A DNA stretch of 64,000 nt. Origin: Craspedostauros australis. Its lineage: Eukaryota; Bacillariophyta; Bacillariophyceae; Mastogloiales; Achnanthaceae. The position numbers and the translations under genes are program-made. Location: assembly GCA_026770025.1 (NCBI GenBank), contig JAMXDE010000012.1, forward strand, positions 1,178,001 through 1,242,000. Direction: 5' to 3'. How positions within the stretch are numbered: the stretch's first letter is position 1; each line of letters begins with the position of its first letter. The notes below the pieces were generated by a model that saw only the letters and a list, made by a program, of their open reading frames with translations, ran no database searches and was not told where the DNA came from. Positions 8,720-19,868 of the stretch are shown piece after piece.

Positions 8720-10219
8720 ATGACGAAAGAAGACGAGATTCGCGAACGCTTCACGAAGGCCGGACAACAGCATGTGTTCGAGCACTTCGAGGCATGCGAT
8801 GACGCCTCCAAGGCCAAGCTGCTGCAACAGCTGGATTCCATCGCCGTCGACAAGCTCGCCACCTTCCTCAAGGCCGCGCAGGAGGAGCAGAAGAGCATCA
8901 GCGCCGCCGCCAACATCGAGCCCTTCCAAGGACAGGTGGCACGCAGTTCGGACAAGGACGTGGCCGACAAGGCGCGCGCCGCCGGATTGGAGGCCATTGG
9001 CAAGGGCCAGGTCGCCGCGTTGGTGCTGGCTGGCGGACAGGGATCGCGGTTGGGATTCGACGGACCCAAGGGCAAGTACGACATCGGGATGCCCAGCGGC
9101 AAGGCGCTGTTCCAGCTCACGGCCGAGCGCATCGACAAGCTGCGGCAGTTGGCCGCGACCGGCGACGACAAGCCCACTTTGCCCTTCTACATCATGACGT
9201 CGCCCATCAATCACGACGAGACCGTCAAGTTCTTTGACGACAACGACTGCTTCGGACTGCCCAAGGACGATGTCAAGTGCTTCGCGCAGGGCATGCTGCC
9301 GTGTCTGACGCCAGAAGGCAAGATCATCATGAAGGGCAAGGACGAGGTCGCCATGGCGCCGGACGGCAACGGCGGCATCTACCCGGCCATGCAGAGCTCC
9401 GGGACCATGGACGACATGGAGAAGCGCGGCGTGCAGTTCATCCACGTCTTCTCCATCGACAACGCCCTGACGAAGCCTGCCGATCCCGTCTTCGTCGGAT
9501 ACTGCGTCGCCGAGAAGGCCGACTGCGGCAACAAGTCCGTGTGGAAGGCATCGGCGCATGAGAAGGTGGGCGTCGTCGCGTCGAAGGACGGCAAACCGTG
9601 CATCGTGGAGTACTCCGACATTTCCAAGGAGATGGTGGAGCAGACCGAGAAGGACAGCGACCGGCTCGTCTACGGCGCCGGCAACATTTGCAATCACTAC
9701 TACACGTTGGACTTCCTCAAGGACACGGTCATTCCCAACACGGACAACATGTACCACATCGCCAACAAGAAGATCCCGTACTACGACGCGGCCACCGGCA
9801 CGACCGTCAAGCCCACATCGAATAACGGCATCAAGTTGGAATCGTTCATCTTCGACGTCTTCCCCCTGTCCAAATCCATGGTCGTGCTCGACGTGCTGCG
9901 TGAGGAGGAGTTTGCACCCGTCAAGAACCCGCCGGGATCCAGTTCCGACAGTCCCGACACGGCGCGGGCGCTGCTGTCCGATCTCGGCAAAAGATGGGTC
10001 AAGGATGCCGGCGGCGAACTGACGGGTGATGTGGACGCCATCTGCGAGGTCTCGCCGTCCACAAGCTATGGTGGCGAAGGCATGGAGGATCTCGTCAAGG
10101 ACAAGAAGATCGAGTGTCCCTTCCATATCGACAAAGGTTCCATCAGCAGCGTCACGAAGAAAAAGCTCGAGGGTGCCGAAGACGATGGACCGGATTCCAA
10201 GAAAGCCAGGACGGAGTAG
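8720..10219 (+). CDS. UAP1: UDP-N-acetylglucosamine pyrophosphorylase
   Basis: Makes UDP-GlcNAc from UTP and GlcNAc-1-phosphate in the cytosol, the last step of the hexosamine pathway that feeds N-glycosylation, GPI anchors and chitin. Single exon, 499 aa, the usual length for the eukaryotic enzyme. The nucleotide-binding signature LAGGQGSRLGFDGPKG lies at about residues 103-118. Further family blocks are PFYIMTSP, GNGGIY, FSIDNAL, NICNHYYTLDFL and GIKLESFIFDVFP. I chose the ATG in CAACCATGACG because conservation begins shortly after it; the frame stays open upstream with no family-like sequence. The C-terminus ends in an Asp/Lys-rich tail with no ER or plastid signal. Confidence 0.95.
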   Translation: MTKEDEIRERFTKAGQQHVFEHFEACDDASKAKLLQQLDSIAVDKLATFLKAAQEEQKSISAAANIEPFQGQVARSSDKDVADKARAAGLEAIGKGQVAALVLAGGQGSRLGFDGPKGKYDIGMPSGKALFQLTAERIDKLRQLAATGDDKPTLPFYIMTSPINHDETVKFFDDNDCFGLPKDDVKCFAQGMLPCLTPEGKIIMKGKDEVAMAPDGNGGIYPAMQSSGTMDDMEKRGVQFIHVFSIDNALTKPADPVFVGYCVAEKADCGNKSVWKASAHEKVGVVASKDGKPCIVEYSDISKEMVEQTEKDSDRLVYGAGNICNHYYTLDFLKDTVIPNTDNMYHIANKKIPYYDAATGTTVKPTSNNGIKLESFIFDVFPLSKSMVVLDVLREEEFAPVKNPPGSSSDSPDTARALLSDLGKRWVKDAGGELTGDVDAICEVSPSTSYGGEGMEDLVKDKKIECPFHIDKGSISSVTKKKLEGAEDDGPDSKKARTE

Positions 10220-10701
10220 GCTGTGAAGCGAATACTCTACATAAACATGGGAACGAAACTGGTGCGAACCTGCACGAGGCGACGCGCTCTCTTTCTCTCG
10301 CGACATGTGCGTATCTTGGGAGAGAATGATGGCATATTAGTCCTTTTGCAGCACCGTTAACGTTGAGTAGAGGCACATCTACCTTGGGGCTACTCCTATT
10401 TGCAGCGCGTTGCGGGCTAGACACGGTCGTAATTTGTCGAATGCAAGAATCTCGTTGCGCTGTGACAAGATTCGCCATTGACTCGTTGGACCAACGTGAT
10501 TTGGAATCTGCCAACGATGACTGAAATCGAAATTGCAGTTGGTGGAACAAATGTCTGCCCACCACGCACAAGAAGAACAATGACAACAAGTGTCAACCGA
10601 TCTCTGTGTCCACGTCAACTGCATCACATGTTTGACATATCATACCAGCAGCACATAGCAGACCACTGTTGTATAATAGTACAATACGTTGCAAGAAAGT
10701 T
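10220..10701. other. Intergenic spacer
   Basis: 3' region of the pyrophosphorylase gene and upstream region of the START-like gene. Open frames on the minus strand (10152-10589, 10379-10627) are low in conserved-looking pattern and overlap the upstream gene, so I do not call them. Confidence 0.5.
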
Positions 10702-11829
10702 ATGTCCACGATGATGATCCGCAACGGCCTCGTGATGCGCTGCCTCTGCCTGCTGGGCACCATTCACATGGTGATGGCGAGACGAACTCCGACCTTCGGA
10801 AGCAGACATCCGATCGGACCGCGAGAGCACTTCACGCGGCTTGGCGGCTTGAGCTTCACGCTCCACGACGAACCTGCCAAATGCGAGGATGTGCGGTTGA
10901 GTGGCAGAGATTGTCATGGTGGCATCGTGGATCTTTCGATTCCCTCCAGTTGGGGCATCGACCACGATAGCGATGGTCCTGCCAAGCGTCACAGTCGACA
11001 TGACGCCGATGCTTCGCCGCGCGTGATTCTCGCTGCCAGAGTCAAGAAGAAACCACGACGACAGCAGGCCGTTGAAGAGGAGCCGACCCAAATCGATTTG
11101 GCTCTGCCGCTCATTCCAACGCAAGCATGGGAAGACATGACGGGCGACGAATTCGAAAATCCGCACGCCGTGCAGCAGCTGGCACGATCGGGATTGGACA
11201 TGGCGACGCGCGGCGATGAATGGATCGATTGGAGGCCCACGAAGGACACGGAGCGCATCCTCAAGGCGGGCACGACGCAAGCCGCGTTGGACGACGGCAC
11301 GGTGCTGGTTTACATCGGCCGATCCAAATACGAGGCATGCCGCGGCGCCGATCTGCCGCTGATCAAGACGCAATCCATCCTGCCATTGTCGTCGCAGGAC
11401 ATGGCCGATCTCCTCATGGATTCCGATCGCGTCCAAATCTACAACAAGATGAGTCTGGGCCGCACCGATCTGAAGCAGCTCGACGACCGCACCAAGATCG
11501 TGCGCAATCTGACGCAACCGCCCATGACCAAGTCGCCCATGGTCTCCGTGACGCTGATGCATACCCAAGAACTGTCCGATGGTTATCTGTGCGTGAGCCG
11601 CGCGTGTCCTCAGGCCGATCCGGAATCGCAGGATCTGCCGCGCAACGATATCCTGCTCGGAGTCAATCTGCTGCAGGATGTGGGTCCCGACGCATGTCTC
11701 ATGACGGCCGTGACGCATGTCTATTCGCCGTCGTTGCCCAAGATGCTGGCGTCCAAGTTGGGAGTCACGAGCGCGGTCAACTTCGTCAAGGACATTCGCG
11801 GCGCGTGCGAGCCTGTGGCGGCGCAGTAG
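10702..11829 (+). CDS. START-domain-like protein with N-terminal signal sequence
   Basis: 375 aa from the chosen ATG at 10702 (the frame is open from 10669). A hydrophobic N-terminus (about residues 3-25) looks like a signal peptide or anchor. A basic linker with KKKPRR follows. The C-terminal ~220 residues resemble a START lipid-binding fold: an ALDDGTVLVYIG strand, then LLMDSDRVQIYNKMSLGRTD and SPMVSVTLMHTQ, a strand with VSRA, and a C-terminal helix with LPKMLASKLGVTSAVNFV. That order (ligand-pocket strands, then a long C-terminal helix) is typical of START. I infer lipid or sterol binding in the secretory system; the ligand is unknown. Other helix-grip folds are possible. Confidence 0.6.
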   Translation: MSTMMIRNGLVMRCLCLLGTIHMVMARRTPTFGSRHPIGPREHFTRLGGLSFTLHDEPAKCEDVRLSGRDCHGGIVDLSIPSSWGIDHDSDGPAKRHSRHDADASPRVILAARVKKKPRRQQAVEEEPTQIDLALPLIPTQAWEDMTGDEFENPHAVQQLARSGLDMATRGDEWIDWRPTKDTERILKAGTTQAALDDGTVLVYIGRSKYEACRGADLPLIKTQSILPLSSQDMADLLMDSDRVQIYNKMSLGRTDLKQLDDRTKIVRNLTQPPMTKSPMVSVTLMHTQELSDGYLCVSRACPQADPESQDLPRNDILLGVNLLQDVGPDACLMTAVTHVYSPSLPKMLASKLGVTSAVNFVKDIRGACEPVAAQ

Positions 11830-12027
11830 AGTAGTTGAGGCTCGTGCAAGCCCTTCGTACGTAGTATTATATTCTGTTACATGTTAGACTGCAATACAGT
11901 GTCATACAACACCATGAACCAACAGAGAAGACGACAGTCTACTGTTGCAGTACAGTAGAACAGAGTAGAATAGAGTAGAGTACTCTACTATTATCAATCA
12001 AATACTTCACTGCGATACCCTTAACAC

Positions 12028-13449
12028 TCAACTCTCCATGTTCGCATCATTCTGGCGTTTCAACAACCGCCGCCACTTGCGACTCGTGCGACAGATTTCG
12101 ACATCCATCCCACCGCGGATCTTTTCAATGGCGATCATGCCGCGCGACGAATGGCGATAGCATTGCAACGACACTTGCGCGGCACCATGCGCGATGGCCG
12201 CGATCTTGACGTGGATGACAAAATGTCCCACAGATGGCAGCAGCTGCAACTGCGGGATCTCTTGCAACGTCGTTCGGATGCGTTGCGGCAACGTGGCGTT
12301 GGGCTGATCTTCGTCGACGAAGTATCGCGGTTGCGGCGGATTCCGTTCTTGGATCGTCATGATGCCGCGTACGGCGCGCGTTGTCTGCAATTGCCAACCA
12401 CCCGGCGACGAGGCGCAGAATGTGGCGATGCGCTGCGCCGCGTCCGGCACGTTGCATGATACGACGAAGGTGTCCTTGGGATGTGGCGGCAACCGCGCCG
12501 ACGGCGCCATGTCACTTGGCGTCCGCAAGGTCCAGGCCAGGAACCACCGCGTGTGCTGACCCGGACCGTACTCCGCCGTCTCGACGTGCGCCGGTCCCAG
12601 CATGTGTATGAGAAGCTTGTGCAGTTGCGTCAAGGACGTCTTCTTGCCCATCATGGTCGTGAACCACAGCGCCGATGATGGATTGCGCAAGGAATCGATG
12701 AGGATGTCCGTGCAGAATCCCACTTCGCCGCCGGGATAGCTGCCTTCGCTGGAGGTCATGGGCGCCCTTTCTCTGCCGTCATTGCGCCGCGCCTGTTCCT
12801 GGCAATCATAAAATGGCGGATTCGTCATGACGAAATCGAAGGACCTTGTATCGCACGCTTGCAAGGCGCGCGCCAACGGATCGCCCGGCGGCACGTGCCG
12901 CAGCTGAATCTGCGCGCCGAGCCGATTCGCGTCGACATTGGCCTGCGCATACTGGATCGACGCGGCATCGACGTCGGTGCCGAGCATGTTCCAACCGCAG
13001 TACTTGGCCGCCAGCAGAGGATAGACGCAGCTGGCACCGACACCGATATCGATGCCCCGATTGGTGGGTGCCTCGATCGTGGCCAGCAGATGCGAGCGCA
13101 ACCAGTGGATGTAGAAGAATCGATTGGGAACGGGCGGACACAGATGATCGATGGGCAGATGCGGCATGGCGATATCGAAGTAGACCTGCAGCAAGGCGCG
13201 CGTCAAGGCGATGCTGAATGCGGGTGTGATGGCCGACGCGAAGGCGACGTGCTTGTACTGCTGCTTGTTGGGTTGCTGCGGTTGCTTCTGCGTTTGCTGG
13301 ATGCTGCGGAAGGCCTGTTCGAAGGCAGGATACCGACGGCAGAGCTCCTCGAAGTTGGGCGACTCCACGAGCTGCAGCAGTTCTTGCGACGTGCGCTGCG
13401 TCGTGCCTGCCGAATCGGGATGCCGTCTCTTGCGGTTGTTGCTGCTCAT
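12028..13449 (-). CDS. METTL16: METTL16/RlmF-type RNA N6-adenosine methyltransferase
   Basis: 473 aa, single exon. Class I SAM-dependent methyltransferase: the SAM loop GIDIGVGASCVYPLL lies near residues 132-146, acidic LGTDVDA near 157-162 and the catalytic NPPF at 210-213 (context FVMTNPPFYDCQEQ). NPPF followed by YDCQ, and the later WFTTMMGKK and TRWFLAWTL blocks, match the METTL16 family. In animals that family methylates U6 snRNA and MAT2A-type hairpins; bacterial RlmF methylates 23S rRNA. The N-terminus is Gln/Lys-rich and probably disordered. The C-terminal third is divergent and could be an RNA-binding extension. Probably nuclear. No plastid or mitochondrial presequence is seen. Confidence 0.85.
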   Translation of the reverse strand: MSSNNRKRRHPDSAGTTQRTSQELLQLVESPNFEELCRRYPAFEQAFRSIQQTQKQPQQPNKQQYKHVAFASAITPAFSIALTRALLQVYFDIAMPHLPIDHLCPPVPNRFFYIHWLRSHLLATIEAPTNRGIDIGVGASCVYPLLAAKYCGWNMLGTDVDAASIQYAQANVDANRLGAQIQLRHVPPGDPLARALQACDTRSFDFVMTNPPFYDCQEQARRNDGRERAPMTSSEGSYPGGEVGFCTDILIDSLRNPSSALWFTTMMGKKTSLTQLHKLLIHMLGPAHVETAEYGPGQHTRWFLAWTLRTPSDMAPSARLPPHPKDTFVVSCNVPDAAQRIATFCASSPGGWQLQTTRAVRGIMTIQERNPPQPRYFVDEDQPNATLPQRIRTTLQEIPQLQLLPSVGHFVIHVKIAAIAHGAAQVSLQCYRHSSRGMIAIEKIRGGMDVEICRTSRKWRRLLKRQNDANMES

Positions 13450-13553
13450 GGTGTCGTTGTGTTGTTGTATTTGTGTGATTGTGTATTGTGCAGTCCTTGT
13501 AATGCTATTGCTCTCTTCAAACAGAAGTATTCTATTCTACTTATTTTGTTGCG

Positions 13554-13937
13554 ATGAATGAAACTTTCGATGGCATTTTGAATGTCACGACTGAAGTGAT
13601 CATGGATCATCTTGCCGCCACAAACATCACACCGCCTCAGAATTGGTTGGTTGTGACTCGGACGATTCGCACACAAAAACCCATGTGGGAAGTCATCATC
13701 ATCACATCGTGTTGCATCATGATGGTCTTGCATTGCCATCGTCGACGACGCCATGATACAACATCGTTGCGCAAGCTGGCGCAGCTGAAGCGAGAACATA
13801 ATGAGTTGGAGGCGTTGGACATGTTGCGGCAAGAATTGGAGGATGCGAAGGTTGTGCGCAGCAGCGTGCGCGAGCAGTTGTTGGCGCTGCGGCAGCGTGT
13901 GAAGCAGCAAGAGAATGTGGCCACTACTGACAAGTGA
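13554..13937 (+). CDS. Small predicted membrane protein with coiled coil (127 aa), unknown
   Basis: Divergent from the METTL16-like gene with about 100 bp between the two starts. A 20-residue hydrophobic stretch (EVIIITSCCIMMVLHC, near residue 50) is followed by a basic HRRRRH stop-transfer cluster. A heptad-like Leu/Glu/Lys/Gln-rich helix (residues 68-120) could be a coiled coil. The N-terminal segment has two NxT sequons. I recognise no family. The TM-basic-coiled-coil order is coherent, which favours a real gene over a chance ORF, but homology support is lacking. Confidence 0.4.
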   Translation: MNETFDGILNVTTEVIMDHLAATNITPPQNWLVVTRTIRTQKPMWEVIIITSCCIMMVLHCHRRRRHDTTSLRKLAQLKREHNELEALDMLRQELEDAKVVRSSVREQLLALRQRVKQQENVATTDK

Positions 13938-14308
13938 GGAGATTGTCGGATCAAGCCGGCGCCAAAGATGCATCATCGTGCCTACTCTCTCGACACATAC
14001 CACTGCGATGCTGACACGAGAGTGATCGGAGAGAGATGCACAAACAGTGACACAAGATGAAGCACATCATTGCAGATGTCAGATCGGCGAATGTTCTCCT
14101 TTCGTGGTGATCATATTAGAGCAGTTCAACATAGATGTCACGATCGTCATCAACACACGACCAATATGATATAATATGATACAAGGAACGTCTTCATATT
14201 TCGGTGTGAAAAGTGGGTATGGCACTCTAGAGTGGATGATTAGATCGCGTGATTGTTGTTGCTATCGCTGAGGAAAGTGAAGACGCCTTGTACATAATAC
14301 AATCGCAT
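13938..14308. other. Intergenic spacer between convergent genes
   Basis: Shared 3' flank of the small membrane ORF and the desaturase gene, AT-richer than the coding sequence. No gene seen. Confidence 0.5.
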
Positions 14309-15662
14309 TCAGGCCGCCTTCTTCTCGACCGTGACTTCCCACGGCCTTGGATCCGGCTTGGGCAGCGGCACGCCGTTCTTGAGATCTCTGTCGCGACGCG
14401 CGCGTCCCATCTGCCACGCGGCCGTACCGCGCTTGCGTCCCCACGCCAATCCCAAGACGCAGAAGGTATCGATGACGAGCTTGCTGGGGTTGAACTGCGA
14501 CGAGATGCCGAATTCGGACGCGGCGTAGTCGAAGGGGTACTTGTGATGCCAGTTGTGCCATCCCTCGCCGATGGAGCACCATGACACGATGGGGTTTTCG
14601 GAGGGGTAGGACATGACGTCGTAGGGGTGGTCGCCGTAGAGGTGGGCGGCGGAGTTCACGAGCCACGTGAAGTGCAGGACGATGCAGTATCGCAGGGCGC
14701 CGGCGACGAAGAATGCGTTCCAGAAGTTCTCGTCCCAGAAGTGCGAGGCGATCTGGGCGGGCAGGAAGAAGCAGATGTAGAGCGTGAACCACGGGTCGAG
14801 CTTCTTCTGGAAGGTGACGCAGCCGTCCTCCTTGAGGTCGGAGAAGTCCATGTCGCGCCCGGCCTTCACGATCGCGGGGTGCTTCTTGATGAACAGCCAG
14901 CCGATGTGGGCGAAGAAGAATCCGCGCGTGGCGTTGTGCGGATCGGCGTCGGTTTCGGAGAATTTGTGGTGGACGCGGTGGTCGCGTGCCCAGTGGTAGA
15001 TGCTGCCCTGGTTGGCCAGGGAGTTGCACAGCATCAGGAAGATGCGGACCGGAAGGCCGGCCTCGTACGATCTGTGTGACCATAATCTGTGCACGCCTAC
15101 CGTGATTCCGATTCCACTGTGAGTTTTGGTACGGAGCAGAGCAGAGTGGCGCACGTCAGTTCGTTTGTTTTTGTTTTGTTGGGCACATGTTGTGATGTGT
15201 CGTCATGTGTTGTGATGTGATGAAAGGGAGAGTCAGGGTGTTAGAGAGTGGTTTGTTGTGCAGCAACATGCAATGATGCACTGCAATGCATCCATTCCGA
15301 TACAGTTCACGATGCCGTTCGCAATGCCATGCCCCAGGTCCTCCCAGTTTGGAACAGAAGGAACGCTTTTGATAATCATCCACGCATGGTTGCATGCATG
15401 GTTGCATCCATGATTGCATGCAAGCTTGTATTCAACCCAACCAACCATTCCATGTGATGCAAGACGCGTACCTGATTGGCCACAAGATGAAGGAGAAGAT
15501 GAGGGTCTCCGCCGAGCTCTCAAAGGCCTTGAAGGCTCCAACGAGGGCGATGATGTGCACCAGACTGATGTAGATGCTCATCGGCCAGTTGATGTTGCCG
15601 CTCTTGTAATGGTGGGACACGAGGCCCGGGATCTCGCTCCACATTTTCAGTGAGAAGTCCAT
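14309..15662 (-). CDS. Delta-9 (stearoyl/palmitoyl) acyl-CoA desaturase
   Basis: Membrane di-iron desaturase that puts the first double bond into C16/C18 acyl chains. Two exons: 15662-15472 and 15116-14309. The donor is CAG/GTACGC, the acceptor CTCACAG, and the 355-bp intron is phase 2. The product is 332 aa, close to the core enzyme without a cytochrome b5 tail. All three histidine boxes are present: HRLWSH, HRVHH and HNWHH. GITVGVHRLWSHRSYEA and GEGWHNWHH are typical of the family. Hydrophobic pairs flank the boxes as expected for four TM helices. No Ala-Phe presequence is evident, so ER location is more likely than plastid. The intron holds imprecise GCATG/CATGG repeats around 15384-15425. 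Confidence 0.93.
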
Positions 15663-16777
15663 GGTTGTGCTGTATTGCTGTGTATTGTGCAGAGTCTTCG
15701 TTTGGAAATGAACTCAAGCGGACCGGAGAGTGGATGCTCCTGTCGTCGCGTCAACAAAGTGGGTACTTGCGGACTGCTGCTTCTGATTTGTGGTTTCTTG
15801 GTGCAGACTGCGTCGTGCTATCTGCTTTCCTCGTTAGCCTTTGCGTTAGCGTTTGCGTTAGCGTTTTGTTTTGGTGTCGTTTCAAGATTATGAGACCTTC
15901 AGGTGGTGGGGTGTTGATGTCACAATCTCTGCGGCGGAATGGTTCACAGACGAGCCCGTCTCTCACAAGAGGTGATGTGCTGCTTGGTGTGTTGCTTGGT
16001 GTGCTGCTTGGACACGAACAACATCGCTTGGTGATGTGGTTTTCCGGTCTTCTTGTTTGGCTGATTCTCTTCTGCGCGACGATTTTGGAAGAGGGGGGTA
16101 CGTGGAGTGAGCGATGTGGCAACCAACGACACAGAGAAAAACACAGATGATGAAGAACCAAACGCGCGCAGACAAGACGCATTTGGCCGAACCCGACACC
16201 GTCACCACGCAGACAACCCCACAACAAAACCAACCACGTCTCCCTTTCATGATGATGATGATGATGCTTGCGATTTCGTTGTTGTTGGTGTGTGGGATTC
16301 GGCAAAAGATCGCGTTGCAGTTCCACACCAATCACATCACGTTGTGACGACGAACTTTTCCTGTTTTCCTCGTCATCAGCGATCCGATTGGTCGGTCTCA
16401 TGCAGTCTCTTGGGTCAAATGATACGTTCGGAGTTCTGGTCGTGAACGTCCATTCCACCATGTTTGTCCGCGTGTGACGTGTCTGCAGTCTTCCAAATTT
16501 CGTCATTGTTTTCTATCCGGACGGCGTACGGATCGTTTCATTTGGGTCTATTTATGTACTGTATTCTGTGGTTGTTCGATCCATACGATTCAAACAGCGA
16601 CAATGACACTGTTCGATTTTTTGGTTTCCGCATTGTGTTGTGTTGCGTTGCGTTGCGGCGGATTCGAATCTGTTGTTGTTGCTGTCTGTCGACAGAGAGG
16701 CCAGCCAGCGTTGCTGCCATCAACAAGCATTGCACACGGCATTACCGATCAAATCGACGACCCAACCAAGAATCACC
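15663..16777. other. Divergent intergenic region (1.1 kb)
   Basis: Lies between the desaturase start (minus) and the TRAPPC2L-like start (plus). Holds a short GCGTTA-type repeat near 15838-15868 and an ATGATG microsatellite near 16250-16266. The long minus-strand frame (15751-16506) is His/Arg/Ser-rich and repetitive. I judge it chance. Confidence 0.5.
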
Positions 16778-17929
16778 ATGTCGCTACGTTGTCTCATGAT
16801 CTTGGGGAACAAGAATGAGCCCATCTGGGCTTTCGATCCCAACAATCCAGAGCCGCGGCCGAAAGATTGCTTGGGTTTTGCGGATGATGAATGGAAGAAT
16901 GCACCTGGCAACTCCAATCTCTCCTTCGAATTGGAGGTACGTGCGGATCGTTCACGTGTGCGTTGGTTTGATTTGCGGCGTGCGGTTGTTGGGTTGTAGT
17001 CGTATGGTAGATTATTGGATGGGCCGTTGTGGAAGGTTGTGCGTATTATGAACATCATGACAAACATCGCCACAATGATATTGTACGAGCTTGGCGGACA
17101 CGCGAATCTCACCATCATCAATCACCACGTCCGAAACTCTGCGCCGTTACGACACGCACCATGGAAACGAATGCAATGCAAACGATACGCAGATGAAACT
17201 GCATGCGACATTGGATCGATTGGAGGAATTGCTGGGTTCCAAAGCCAACACCTTGCCGCGTTGGCAGCGCAGTTCCAACTGGGTCGGCTCGTTGGGCTGC
17301 GTCGAGGATGCAGAGGTCTACTGCTACGTCTCCGCCAGCAACAACAAGGTGCTTGCCATGGTCGAATGTTCCGATATCATCGTCGTTAAGAAGCGACGTG
17401 AGACGGAGATCAAGATTCTGTTGGTGAGTTCGATGTTGTGGGCTGTCATTGGCGATCTTCGTGCAGATGATGTCATTGGCATTGGCGTTTGGTGGAGTGC
17501 TGCTGCTGTCAATGTGTTAGATTATACGTACGACTAATGCAGAAGCTTTGCCTCGCACGCCGAAAATGAGGCAGCAACGCATGTTGGCTATGCCCGTCAC
17601 ATTGCATTGGGGATATGTCCACGGCATCGCTTCACACCACCCTCCATTTACTCAAACAATTTGCTCTGCTCCATTCAATTCCACTTGCAACTGCAACCGC
17701 ATCGCACCACAACACACCACCACATCCGCATCCCTTGAACGACTCCCACCGATACTGCATCGAAACGAGAAAGGCCGATGTGTACAATTGCTTCATCCAG
17801 CACACCATGAACCCGTTCACGGCCATCCGAGGTCACATCCAACCGCCGTGCACCAAGTTCAATGACGGCATCGACAAATCCATCACCAAGTACATTGAGT
17901 CCGTTGCGACCAGACAAGCCAAGAATTAG
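16778..17929 (+). CDS. TRAPPC2L: TRAPP complex subunit 2-like (TRAPPC2L-like), three exons
   Basis: Longin-fold subunit of the TRAPP tethering complex that activates Rab GTPases in ER-Golgi traffic. Exons are 16778-16936, 17193-17423 and 17774-17929, all phase 0, with donors GAG/GTACGT and TTG/GTGAGT. Product 181 aa against about 140 in animals; the extra length is an insert after the first strand and in the middle. Strand 1 reads CLMILGNKNEPIW. The centre reads VYCYVSASNNKVLAMVE (family: YGYVTNSKVKFVMV). The C-terminus reads HTMNPFTA, aligning with the CNPFY block of TRAPPC2L at matching spacing once exon 3 is joined at Ala. Reading exon 2 from ATGAAACTG gives continuous alignment; other acceptors are possible. 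Confidence 0.78.
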
Positions 17930-18059
17930 CCGTGAGATCGGAAAACAACCAGGCGCAAAGCAGACCCGAGCAGAGTACTTTCCGCTTACCGCAAGACTGG
18001 TTTGCTTTGTGAAAGAAACATTCATCCTCCCATTCATCTGATGTGGCGGTATCTTGTGG

Positions 18060-19060
18060 TACCGTACACACGCGATGAGCACTCCACTTGAACCACGGCA
18101 CGCACACCACGAAGAAAGATGGACAACGGAAGGAAATCCCCTGGAACACTATCTTGAGCATCCGTAAGCCAAAGAACTCATGAACTCGACACCAGAACCG
18201 CGCTATCCACATTTGCAACTTTGCGACCCATCGCGAGGGGAAAGAAAATCACATCATAGAATACGAAGAATCTGAGTCAGACGGAGGAGAGGTGAACAAA
18301 GAAGCAACACACAAATCGCGACAAATGCATGCATGCATCCGTCCATCCATCCGTCCACACAACACATCTATCCGTTCCCGGTTTTCAGGAACGCCATGGC
18401 CAGGCATTTCAAACTCAGGTCAGGTCATGTGGTCGGGTTCGTCTCCAACAGTGGTGCTTATTGGCATGGTGGTGCTCACCATGTTCTTCTCACATCGCTC
18501 ATCTGCGCTGTTGGCGTCGCCACCACAACACCCGTTCGCCTCTCGCCACATCTGCTCTTTCGTCCATTCCTTCTCCCGTTCCTCAATCCATGTGCCCCAT
18601 TGTGACCAACGGCATCCCGCAATTCAGCCCCCTCGTATGCGGTTCCCCACGGACATTGATGGCCTCATGGGATTGCGCCGTGGACTGGCGTTCGTATCTT
18701 TTCTCGATTACGATCAATGCAAAGGTCCACACGAAAGAGACAAATCCGAAAATGGGATCGCGCCGCCGGTGGTGCCGCCTCGAGAAGCAAACCGCATCTT
18801 CAAACGCCGCCAAACGGGAAGCCAAGGAACGACGAGAGAAGCAGAAGCCAAAGGAGAGTTGCCACTTCTCGATGCGTTTTCCCTTGCATGTTCGCACGCG
18901 ATGATCCATGGCAATGTATCTTCCCTCCTCGTATTTGGAAGAACGAAACTTCGCGGGTCTTTTCGAGCCATCATGGAAGCAAGGAAACGAAACCCCTGGA
19001 AATCCGTAGGCGTCACGATCAAAGCAGCGACTAAAATGGGCTGCCATGCATCGCAATAAC
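18060..19060 (+). other. Possible unrecognised intron-rich gene
   Basis: Several short stretches look coding but sit in different frames. One runs from ATG at 18076 (MSTPLEPRHAHHEER...) to a GTAAGC donor near 18166. An acidic stretch (IIEYEESESDGGE) ends at GTGAAC near 18292. A hydrophobic stretch with VVLIGMVVLTMFFS lies near 18450. Another (MAMYLPSSYLEERNFAGLF...) lies near 18910-19005. These suggest a multi-exon plus-strand gene. I could not join them into a recognisable protein. A minus-strand alternative (18583-19143) holds a hydrophobic GFVSFVWTFALIVIEK segment. Confidence 0.3.
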
Positions 19061-19868
19061 ACTGGTCTACGCTCTAAAAACCAAGCCGCTCTGCAATTGC
19101 CCATCGAAGTCAGTACACGTCCGTCCTTGTCATCACTTGTCACGCCCTCTTGAGAACTTCAGGGATATCATTTCGCGAAATTCCATTGGCAACCAAACCA
19201 TCTCCAACCACGTGGATGTCTGGTCATGGCACATCGAAGATAGTCACCCTTCCTGTGTGTGTGCTTGCGTGTGTGCCTTGTGTGTGATGGAGAGAGGAGT
19301 CCATCGGTGGTATTGATAAAATTAAGGACAGGCATGTCACAAGCAACCCAAAATGGAGGGTTGTCGACACGGGAGTTGTTGCTGTTGCAGCTGGATCTTG
19401 TCGTCGTGACGTCACGGAAAATGACATTTTCGAGTGGAAGAGTTGTTCCTCATGTTGAGGTTGAGGTTGACATCATCACACTGTTGATCCAGCTTGCAAG
19501 GCAAATGACCAGCACAAACACGAAAAGGTCCGTCCAGGACGAACCAACACTCGCCGCATCAAGACAGTCTTGCCTCCAGTGCACCATGGACGAGAGCTAC
19601 CACAGCGGGGCCGCGCATGCTATGATGGACAAGTTGAAAAGGAGCGGCGATGTGCAGGTCACATCGTATCGTATCGTTGCAAATGTCGCAATGCATGTAA
19701 GTGTCGAGCACTTGTGATGCAACGGGACCTAACGTTCCGCAGATGTGGAATGGTATGGTATGATGGTGAGTTATAGTTTATGTAGCGGTGAGACTGTTTG
19801 TTTAATAATAACATGGATTAGGTATAGAGATAGCTAGCGAGGATGCGATCGGGATCATCTGCGCGATT
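19061..19868. other. Intergenic region, no gene recognised
   Basis: A plus-strand open frame (19259-19717) has no family pattern. The sequence before 19869 is the 3' flank of the TPR-like gene on the minus strand. Confidence 0.45.

Noticed and set aside
8690-10306. 538-residue minus-strand frame opposite the pyrophosphorylase gene
   Set aside because: It mirrors the strong codon pattern of the true gene; its sequence has no family motif.
15751-16506. 251-residue minus-strand frame upstream of the desaturase
   Set aside because: His/Arg/Ser-rich low complexity with an HHHHHH run from an ATG repeat; no conserved pattern.
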